Positions 51,699 to 60,693 of a stretch of DNA of 64,000 nt are shown here, piece by piece (positions within the stretch are counted from its first letter, which is position 1; each line of letters opens with the position of its first letter). The stretch spans positions 42,689,609-42,753,608 of the forward strand of contig NC_044574.1 in NCBI RefSeq assembly GCF_901933205.1, read 5' to 3'. Origin of the DNA: Camarhynchus parvulus. Lineage: Eukaryota > Chordata > Aves > Passeriformes > Thraupidae. A program made the translations under genes and the position numbers. Below the pieces are notes generated by a model. It did no database searches, was not told the DNA's origin, and worked only from the letters and a program-made list of their open reading frames with translations.

Positions 51699-53621
51699 GT
51701 TTGTATTTAAGGTTCCCATAAAAATGTATTCTTTTTATGTAGTCTAACTTGAGAATATTAATGTTACATATTTCATAGTTTCCTGTTAATATCCATTACC
51801 CACAGAACCTGGGTGCAAGCCAGACAGCACTGAGAACATTTCTAAAGCTGCCCATTTGTATTATAGATTCTTGTGTAGTTACCAAATTTAGAGAAAGAAA
51901 TATAGTCTAGTTTAATCAATGACAACACTTATTGATGTGTGATTACTCACTGTAGGAACAATGACAGTTCCTGGATTTTAGTTTATTGATAACTGTACAG
52001 CCATTCCCTCTCTGGAAATGTACTTTATAAAGACACAGTGAAAACAGTCAAATCAAATCCAAGAAACAGGGATATGTTCTCATTTTTATTTGGTAGAGAG
52101 TTAAAAGTTTCTACTCAATAATGTGGTAAAGACTCTTCTTAAACTGTTTCTATCTATTACCTGTCTTGCACTAAGTGTTCATTTTTTCCAGTTTTTCTGA
52201 AACTCTGAATAAATATGGCCAAGTGGACATGACAATTTTTCTTTATGGGTCGTGCCATAGTTGGAATTAGAAAGCAAATTATTAATGCCTAGAAGAGAAA
52301 ATATTACTATGAAGATGCATTAATAGACCCATTTTAAGTATTGCAGTCTCCACAAAAAGTAGTATTTCTGTGTATGTGTCAGTAGAAATTACTTTTTTTT
52401 TTTCCCATCTGGTTGTGGTATCAATTAAAATATTTGCACGTTTTCCTGTCCTGTGGGACCTCAAAGTTTTAAACTTCCAATTAGAATTCTTATGAATGAG
52501 AATAACTTGTAGAAAACCACATCCAAGAATATTGATAGAGTATGTGGGGCTTTTTTTAGTATCAGGCTGATTTGATAATAATGTCCCCACAATACTTTGT
52601 TTTAACTTAATACACAGGACACTTAATTTGGAGGATTTTTTTCAGTTTTTCACTAAATCAAAAACATAAATTCTGATTTTCAAAAACTTAAATAATACAT
52701 TTTATTTGTAACTAATACTTTAAAAGAACACCTGGAATTAGTCCTTCAAATGAAGGATGTTTGCTGGTGATGAAATGTTCAACATGGGAGCATAGTAATT
52801 CTCATATCTCACTTTAAATGGGAACCTGATTTATTTCCGTATCTATATTAAAATTCTAGACTTTCAATTTGGCAGTTTGTTCAGGGAATCTGTGGCTTCA
52901 TATTCCTTCTCTTTAAAACAAGTTATTCATCTGGATATTGTTAGGTGAAAAGTTAATAGCAAAAGAAGCTTTCAAAAGTATTTCCTGTTTGATGTCAAAA
53001 TGTTACTGTTGTTTTTTCCAATATGCAAGGAGTTGTTTATATATCTGAATTGAACATTTTCATCCCAGAAGTTCTAAGTCCCTTACAACAGGGTTTATAA
53101 TGAAAGTGTTGACAGAACCTTAATTTTAATGCCTTGGCTAAAATGTTTTTGAGAGGCTTTTTTTCCTGAAATCTTAGAAAGTGATTATTTTTAGTAAAAT
53201 ATTTCCATATGTATACCTTACCAATATTCATTCTAGAAAAAATACACTTTCTATATGGAATTAGGCACGGTCACTGATTGAATACTAGCCTGCAATTTAA
53301 GTTATCTTCTGTTGGATCAGAAACCACAAGGATACCCAGAGTAGCGGTGGTGTGGTCAAGGAATGAAAATGCTGTAAGCCACAACTTGAGTTACAGCCTT
53401 GGCATTCCATATTGTCAAGTGAACATTTAGGAAGTAAAATATCTATTTGACACTTTTAAACTGTTACTTAAAAGAAAGATGGAGAAATAAGATGTTTAAA
53501 AGATCTTTGGAGAGGCAAAAAAAAATGCGGTGCAACATGACAACAGTTGTTAGTACATATAACATTTAATTGAGATGCTCAACTTTGACCTGTATATTCT
53601 TTAGCCTAACTCGTTATTTTC

Positions 53622-53673
53622 TTTTTTTTTTTTTTTTTTTTTTTCAAGATCACCTGTTGAGTTAGATTTTATT
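53622..53673 (-). repeat. T23 tract with AATAAA on the minus strand (possible retrocopy tail)
   Basis: An uninterrupted run of 23 T (53622-53644) equals A23 on the minus strand. Read on that strand, AATAAA (TTTATT at 53668-53673) lies 23 bases upstream of the A run, the usual spacing of a polyadenylated mRNA end. The sequence at 53674-53930 would be the transcript body, but I recognise no gene in it and found no target-site duplication. A simple AT-rich coincidence is possible. Confidence 0.45.
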
Positions 53674-53981
53674 TTGAATTCATTTCTGGAATCTCCCCCA
53701 TTGGGAAGTGGTAGTCTACCAAAGAATCTCAGTTTATATTTGCTTTTTATTGTTCAGAAGCTGCTTCCCATAAAGAGTAAACCTTTTATCCATGTTTATC
53801 ATGGTGCTGCTCACCATTTTCTTTGCTCCATCGTTTGCGGAAAGGTTGTTTACAGAATTTACAACCCATCCTTATGCAGATGTGAAATGGAAGTTTAAAG
53901 TCAAAACTCTTCTAATCTGACAGCATGATTCTGATCCCACTAAAATCAGTGATAACTTTGTCAAATGGTGCACGTATTCAG

Positions 53982-54084
53982 ACAGAGTAGCCCTTCAATT
54001 ACATTATAAATGCAAGTGATAAAATGAAATATTTTATTTCATTTTATCACTTGCATTTATAATATAATTGAAGGGCTACTCTGT
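53982..54084. repeat. near-perfect 49-bp inverted repeat (hairpin)
   Basis: The left arm 53982-54030 starts acagagtagcccttcaatta; the right arm 54036-54084 is its reverse complement, with a single mismatch (54002 versus 54064). The loop is only five bases (atttt). Complementarity resumes weakly beyond the arms across a two-base bulge. Arms this long and this similar are not expected by chance. It could be a foldback element, a template-switch inversion or an assembly foldback. Confidence 0.92.
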
Positions 54085-54562
54085 GTCTGCAGGCATTCTG
54101 GCTGAATACCATTTTGGATTTTTTTGTATTTTGCAATTTCCACATCCCTTTTGTCCCTTTATAAACAATGAAGAGAGTCAAGTTGTTAATGATAATTTAG
54201 TACTGAGGTTTTAATTCCTGCTCTGAATTACCAATGGGAGAACTGTGTCTTATTTGAAAGAGTTGTTTAACCACTTACATTTGGTATGAAACTGGATTAA
54301 ATGAGTACAGACAAACACTTCCTTTTCTCTGTATGATTTTACTATTCTTTTGCCATGTAGAATCTCCTGGACGTTTTTCCTGCAAAACCAAAGAGTAAAA
54401 TGGTGCACAGTCAACCTTACATAAAGATGGAATTTAAGAGTTGCAATGAGGAACAGAAATGGCTACTCTTTTTGGGTTTAAAACTTCCCCTGCTTATAAT
54501 AGTGGTGCATAATTCAGTGATTTCTGATCAAAAGTGACAATTAATGCCTCCTTTAATTGTAG

Positions 54563-54693
54563 GTTGGTTGTACAAGCTGCTGATAAAGGAAACCCCAGAC
54601 TCTCTGCTACAACTATTGTGAGGATACAAGTGTTAGATGTTAATGACAACGTTCCAGTTGTCCAACCACTAGGTGAAGTGGAGGTCCCAGAAA
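54563..54693 (+). CDS. DCHS2: DCHS2 exon: cadherin repeat end and NDNVP linker
   Basis: AG from the previous exon plus G gives R, then LVVQAADKGNPRLSATTIV, the linker LDVNDNVPVV and LGEVEVPE. It is 131 bases, phase 2 in and 1 out. The acceptor is tttaattgtag and the donor GAAA|gtaagt at 54694. It lacks an ATG-started open frame of any length, so it is invisible to simple ORF calling. Confidence 0.91.
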
Positions 54694-56167
54694 GTAAGTG
54701 TTAAAGTACAGCTACGTTTCCTTCCTAATTCCTAAGGCTAGGAATTCAGATAATGATTTAGTGCTTTTGGTGATTTGTGTAACCAAACAACTGCAGTAAA
54801 AATTATAATGGGTAGTATTAAAGCTGAAATATGAAAGCAAATTTTGATCTGCTTTTATTCTCAGAGTCATTATTTTTAATCTTTATATATTGTGGATAGT
54901 TTGGAATAAAACCATAGGCTATTTAAAAGGAGGGAAAAATCTGCAGAAATACAACTTTAATCTGTTCATTTTCAGTATTGTACTCTTCATATGTCTTTGA
55001 TTTCTGCTGTTCTCCAATAAAAATATTTGGTGTTAAAACCAGCATTGCTAGAAATGAGACATTTTGAACTTCATTGTGTTGAAAGAAATACTTCCTATAA
55101 ATTTGAATGTAGTGTTACACAAGCTCTATAGCTAAGTCTAGTTGATGATTATTAAGAGAAGGACTCAGGACCTCCTGAGTTCTCAACCCAGCATGCATTT
55201 TGTGTGTTGTGTGACATTATCTCAACATCTGCACAGCTTGAGTCCTGGGCCTGTAATTTTCAAATTACAGACATCTTACATGTGAATGCATTAAGACACA
55301 CAGCAGAAAAATTATAAACACCAGTGCTCCTCTTAACAAAAGAGATCAAGTTTGTCTTTTCTGATATATTTTAGTCTTTCCTAAGTTTACCTGCTACTGG
55401 TAATGACAAGTACAGAACTCATAGATGCACAGCAGCTGTAAACTACAGGTTACTTAATTAATATTTTGTATTCCATTTAAGAACTTACTTTAGGACATGG
55501 CACAGTATTTTTGAGGCTTCATGCCCAAGGCATGTAAATGAGAAATGGTTTCGCTTCTGTTCGTTCCAGGCTTTGTGAAAAGATCACTAACAGGTTCAGT
55601 TTGCCATCTCTGGTACTGTCAAATTGGCCCATGACAAAAGCTGTCTGTATCCAGTTTCTCAGTCTCATAGGATTATACCTTGATCTCTTAATATTTTTGT
55701 GCCATGTAGGTCTGTTTGAAGGCCTTGTTTCTCTCTAGTGGCCTTTTCCTCATTTGGAAAAGCTCCAGAATTGCATTTGCTGGTTCTACGCAGATCAGCA
55801 TGTCTAAAGCATCAGTTAAATATTCTTGTGGCATTGTTCAGTAAATACATGTCACATAAATGCTTGTGGAAAACCGTGTAAGTTCCTGCTGCTGGTGAAG
55901 AAACTGTTGACTACACTGGATCTGGGAAAGTCTAAAGAAAAGCCAAATTAAAATTGGAATACAGCACATCCCTTTGAAGAAATACATTACTGTTTCCATA
56001 GCTTTTCTGGATATTGTGATTATTGTAATACACAAAGTTTGAACACACCAAAAGCTATACAGAAAGATTAAATATATCCAAGATCCAATATTACAAATTA
56101 GGCAAAATCTTGAGAAATTGTAACATTATCTTTTAACTCTGACTTATTCTCAAAATTATTGTTTCAG
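54694..56167 (+). other. intron 16 of window (1.5 kb)
   Basis: Intron from gtaagt to attgtttcag. Nothing recognised. Confidence 0.85.
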
Positions 56168-56454
56168 ATGCCCTGCCTGGTTTTATAGTGACTCAAGTGT
56201 CAGCAAGTGATGCTGACTCCAGGCCAGCACTTCAGTTTGGTTTTATTTATGATAAGAGTCCTGAAATGAAATTTGCCATCGATCAGCATACTGGTGTCAT
56301 CATACTGGTGGAACCATTAGATTTTGAAGAAACTGCTGTGTATACGCTGCATATCATAGTTTCAGATTCAGTGCATCAAACAGAAGCAGAACTCACCATC
56401 CTTGTTTTGGACACCAATGATAACCCTCCAGTGTTTACTCAAGACTTTTATCAG
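56168..56454 (+). CDS. DCHS2: DCHS2 exon: full cadherin repeat with NDNPP linker
   Basis: The carried A plus AT gives NALPGFIVTQVSASDADSRP, then FAIDQHTGVIILVEPLDFEE, the strand LHIIVSDSVHQTEAEL, the linker LDTNDNPPVF and QDFYQ. It is 287 bases, phase 1 in and 0 out; the donor is TCAG|gtggga at 56455. The human protein reads almost the same at FAIDQ-TGV and at QDFYQ by recall. Confidence 0.94.
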
Positions 56455-57190
56455 GTGGGAACACGGCAAATGAACAATCAGCATGTGGTTTCTTTCCATA
56501 TAGGGTGATAAATAGTAGGAGTGCTTGTTCATATTTGTCTTTGAATGCATGCGAACACTGAGAATAAAGGTCTCGGCAAACTATTACTGAGCAGAAACAG
56601 AGCAGAGCTCTTCTAGGGACCTCCAACCCCTTCCTAAGAATTCTGCTAGGACAGAGGAAACTGCTCACTTTCAGTGTTTGTGGTTTCTGTCTTCAGAAGG
56701 CAATTGGTGTGAATGCTAGCTCATAAACCATGCATTCATCACTAGGAGTTACTAGATACAATCCAATGCAGTTTGGGGAGCAGGGTCCAGTATTCAGAAC
56801 TTCTTTCTTCTGAGAGAATGCTAAACAAGTTGGTACCTTTATACTGGCCCAGTTACTATGGCAGGAATTCCTTCATTTTCAGTTACACAGCTCCACAGAG
56901 GTGTAGCAATTGCCCTTGAGGTAGATGATGCATGTAAAGTTTGCAATGTGTAATGCTGCCTTATGGCTATGCCACTCACCTAGGGAGTGAAGGATATGAG
57001 CTTTGACCTCCCCAACATCCCTTGACTGAGGAGGGTACAGAGCTCAGCTTTTGGACTCCTGGACAAGCATTTGAACTGGTACTGTTGTAGAAGTAAAGTT
57101 GTCCAACAGTGAAAGCAAATCTTCTTGTGACTATGGACAGCTATGGGCCATAAAGAAAAGTTGAGATTAAAGAAAGTGGAGCATATATAA

Positions 57191-57408
57191 AACAGAATCA
57201 TTGAGTTGTAGAATAGTTTGGCATGCATGGCATCTACAAACATTACCTAGTCCAACTGCCTGACCGCTTCAGGGCTGACCAAAAGCTAAAGCATGTTGTT
57301 AAGGGCATTGGCCAAATGCCTCTTAAACATGGACGGGCTTGGGGCACTGACCACCTCTTGAGGAAGCCTGTTCCTGTGCTTGACCACCCTCTACATAAAA
57401 AATGTTTC
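57191..57408 (-). mobile_element. CR1 LINE 3' end, antisense
   Basis: Starts aacagaatcattgagttgta, then an ACCTAGTCCAACTGCCTGAC block, 'gccaaatgcctcttaaacat', a gaggaagcctgttcctgtgc block and 'ttgaccaccctctacataaa'. This follows the complement of a CR1 3' region as I recall it. Ends are approximate. Confidence 0.82.
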
Positions 57409-57454
57409 AGCCTCAGGAGGAGGAGGCTTAGTCTTACCAATCTGTTTAAATACT

Positions 57455-57747
57455 AGTGTGGGCAAGTAAAGATAGGCAAACCAAAGTCTTTGTTGAAGGA
57501 CAGAAGTCAGTGGGCACAAATGGATATACAAGAAGTTCTGTTTAAACATCAGGAAACTTTTTTTTTCCCTTCAAACTCTAACAGTGACTAAGCATTGGCT
57601 CAGGTTGTCCAGAGAGGTGGGGCATCTCTGTCTCTGGAGATATTCAAAACTCAGCAGTATGTAGTCATGGGCATCCTGTTTTAGGTGACCCTACTCTGAC
57701 CAAGGATTACACCTTGTAGGTGCCCAACAACCCCAGCCATTCTGGAA
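57455..57747 (+). mobile_element. CR1 LINE 3' end, sense
   Basis: Landmarks in CR1 order: cagtgggcacaaatggatat, 'gttctgtttaaacatcagga', 'ctaagcattggctcaggttg', 'tccagagaggtggggcatct', 'ctggagatattcaaaactca' and a TGTTTTAGGTGACCCTACTC block. It is 5'-truncated, in sense with the gene, and only about 45 bases from the antisense copy upstream. Confidence 0.85.
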
Positions 57748-59135
57748 CTGAACTGTTTGACTTGGTGCTTTTTGTGTGTGGTAGATGTCTTCAGAGCCAA
57801 AAATATGAGGCACCACAGAAGACTTGGTTTTAATAATGCTCCATTTGTAAGTCTCAGACAGTTTTAGTAAAGAAATAAGTCTAAATATTTGGCCTAGTAA
57901 GGAATTTTCTACCTCTGAGCATTTGCAGGCACAGTAGTTTAGTCACTTAGATACCTCTGGGACAAACTGTAGACACGTGTGAAACTTTTGGATGCCTGAG
58001 TGGACAGAATTTGTGTAAATTTCCCACTAAAAATCATAAATCCACATTCTGGAAAAAATGCATTATTAATACTCAAGTGATTTTTAGACCTTTATTTTCC
58101 TCAATCCTCATATGTGTCTGATTTTGGAGAGTAGTTTAGGCAAGTACTTGCTTGTGCAAGTGCCAGAATTTTTTTTTGTAGGTTGGAGCAGACATTGTAG
58201 GGAGCATTATTAATTGATTCAAAACAGTGTAGCTTTATTTACTATTTTAATGTAAACTGCTGAGCTTCTCTTTCCACAGTCCTGATATTTTGATGTGTTG
58301 CTTGGCAAGTTAGATACACTGCTTCTTTTTTGGTTGATGATATGTATAATTCCCTATTCATCATCCTGTATTTTTACCCTTTTATTGTTCCTTTAAATGT
58401 TTTCATATTTATGCTCCTCATATGTAGCTTAATATATGTATGTGGTTATTATATACATATAATCTCTCTGTTTAAATTACTTAAACTAACTCTTCAAGTT
58501 ATGACAGAGGTAGCTGCTGTAGCATACTGTTCATTTGAAATTGGATTTATAAGGTGGAAGGAAACTTTGGTCACAAAAGTGCGGTATGAAACTTGAAACA
58601 ATGAAAATTCTTAAAAAGGGAATGGATTTTCTTGGTTTCCTAGAAGAAAAAAAGGGAAGCATTTTGAAAAGTCAAATTCTAGGAATAATCCAGTGGTGAT
58701 TAAGTGCCCTAGTGCTGGAGTTTTCAGGGTGCACATATTGGCTTTTTTAGCATTCAGTCATATACTCCAGACAGAGACTGCAGACTGTATTCCATGTATG
58801 GAAATGAAGGGGTTTTTGAAAGCAAAGGGAAAAGCCTTTAGTTGCAGTCCATAATTGTACTCTCAAAAAAAGTGATTCATTTTTTTTCTGAACTTGCTGT
58901 CATAATGAACTAGATGGATTTTACTACTGTTTAAAGCTTACTATGAATTTTGGCCATATTGAAGGCATAGTTTGCAATATCTCAACTCTTTCTGGTTTTG
59001 TCCCAGAAGAAAATGGGTAGGTAAAACTTTTTCCAAAGCTGGGAATTGTGTGGGTTTTACTGATAAGATCAAATAAAGGCAATTTTTTTGTATCTTAAAT
59101 CTTTTATTAAGCTCTATTTTTGCTTTATATGTCAG

Positions 59136-59274
59136 GTGAACTTGCCAGAGCTCATTCCTATGGATGCCACTGTTCTGACACTCTCTGCCATAGATAGGGA
59201 TTCTGAACATAATGGAATGATTTCCTACAAAATCCTCTCATCCTGTGAGGGATTTTCCATTGATCACAAGAATG
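59136..59274 (+). CDS. DCHS2: DCHS2 short exon: cadherin repeat first half
   Basis: Begins VNLPELIPMDATVLTLSAID (phase 0) followed by RDSEHNGMISYKIL and FSIDHKN. It is 139 bases and leaves one base (G); the donor is ATG|gtgagt at 59275. It follows QDFYQ of the previous exon exactly as the human repeat does (QDFYQVTVPE by recall). The calcium block is intact (DRDSEHNG). Confidence 0.92.
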
Positions 59275-59444
59275 GTGAGTCTGCATGGTTTATTATTTCA
59301 GCTTTTTAAGTATAAATCAAAGAGTCCTATTCCTTTCTCACCTGTTGCCAGTGATTACTTGACTTCTGGAAATTTGTGGTGGCCAAAGTCCACTGTGTTT
59401 TTGCTAAATCTGCCATTATCAGTGAGGAACCATCACATCAAAGA

Positions 59445-59486
59445 CTGGAGTTCTCAGTTTTTCCACTGGAGTTCTCAGTTTTTCCC
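59445..59486 (+). repeat. 21-bp tandem duplication
   Basis: Two adjacent copies of ctggagttctcagtttttcc plus one base, 59445-59465 and 59466-59486, differing only at the last base. Intronic. Confidence 0.9.
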
Positions 59487-59591
59487 TAGACCATGCATGT
59501 TTTTTCTGGTCTAAGTGCAGTATGTGTATTTGATACTGCATCACTGGGGGGAGGCCTTGCCTTCACAGCATCGCTATGATTTCTTAGCTTC

Positions 59592-60562
59592 ATTGAATAG
59601 CTTGGACATCATCTTTAATGGTCATCTAGTTCAACCCCCCTGCAATGAGCAGAGACATCTTCAGATAGGTCAGGTTGCTCAGTGTCCTGTCCAACCTGAC
59701 CTGGAATATTTCTGGGGATGAGGCATCTACCACCTTTCTAGGCAATGTGTTCCAGTGTTTCATCACCCTCATAGAAAATAATTGTTCCTCATATCTGATG
59801 TGAATTTACCCTCTTTTCGTTGAAAACCATTATCTCTTGTCCTATCATAAAAGGCCTTAATAAAATGTCTGTTCCCATCCTTATAAACCCCATTTAGGGC
59901 CAATATAAGGTCTCCCTGGAGCCTTTTCTGGGCTGAGCTATCTCAACCTTTTCTCAGGAGAGGAGCTCCAGTCCTCTGATCATTTTTATGGCTCTCCTCT
60001 GGACTTGCTCCAACAGGTCCATGTGTTTTCTTTGCTGAGAACTCCAGAGCTGGATGCAGCACTCCAGTTGGACTCTAATAAGAGCAAAGGGATTGAATCA
60101 TGTCCTCCTTCCTGCTGCCCACGCTGCTTTTGGTGCAGCCCAGGATACAATTGGCTTTCTGGGCTGTAAGTGCACATTGATGGGTCATGTCCAGTTTTCC
60201 ATCTACTGGTACCTTCAAGTCCTTGTCCACATGGCCACTCTCAATCCTTTCCTCCCCCACGCCGTGTCAATATCAAAACTTGCCCTGATTCATGTGCAGG
60301 ACCTTGCATTCATCTTTGTTAAACTTCATGAGGTTCATGGACCCTCTTCCACAGCTTGTCCAGGTCCGCCGGGATGGCATCCCATCCCTCAGGCATGTCA
60401 GCTGCAGCACTCAGCTTGGTGTCATCTGCAAACTTGCTGAGGGTGCACTCTATCCCACTGTCTGTGTCACTGGTATTCAACAGTGCTGGTCCCAAACCCC
60501 TGGGGGATGCCACTTGTCACTGGTGTTCATCCAGACATTGACCCACTACTCTCCAGATGCAA
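59592..60562 (-). mobile_element. CR1 LINE, about 1 kb, antisense, with reverse-transcriptase remnant
   Basis: The plus strand reads as the complement of CR1: gtcatctagttcaacccccc, 'gttgctcagtgtcctgtcca', 'ataaggtctccctggagcct', 'gctctcctctggacttgctc', 'gagctggatgcagcactcca' and 'caggaccttgcattcatctt'. On the minus strand, translated remnants include SKFADDTKLSAAADM (the FADD catalytic box of the reverse transcriptase, about 60400-60440) and DKDLKVPVDGKLDMTHQCAL. The reading is broken into several frames, so the copy is dead and 5'-truncated. It ends about 130 bases before the terminal exon. Confidence 0.95.
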
Positions 60563-60693
60563 GAGAGTAATTTTGTTGTGTACAGCCATTACAGCTGGGT
60601 CATTTTAAAATATGACTGTTTAGAATCAGCTTTTGGAATCACATTTATTTGCCTGTGAAGTGTGGGCTTTTGTTAATTCTGTTTTGTTTTCAG

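Larger units (their letters stand above)
51699..54562 (+). other. intron 15 of window (2.9 kb)
   Basis: AT-rich intron from gtttgt to tttaattgtag. It holds the T23 tract at 53622-53644, with an adjoining possible retrocopy, and the 49-bp-arm hairpin at 53982-54084. Confidence 0.85.
56455..59135 (+). other. intron 17 of window (2.7 kb)
   Basis: Intron from gtggga to ttatatgtcag. It contains two CR1 ends in opposite orientation (57191-57408 minus, 57455-57747 plus). The rest is AT-rich and unremarkable. Confidence 0.85.
59275..60693 (+). other. intron 18 of window (1.4 kb), mostly CR1
   Basis: Last intron, from gtgagt to tttgttttcag. About two thirds of it is one antisense CR1 copy; a 21-bp tandem duplication lies at 59445-59486. 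Confidence 0.87.

Noticed and set aside
60054..60440. 128-codon plus-strand open frame in the last intron
   Set aside because: It is the antisense of the CR1 reverse-transcriptase region, not a gene.
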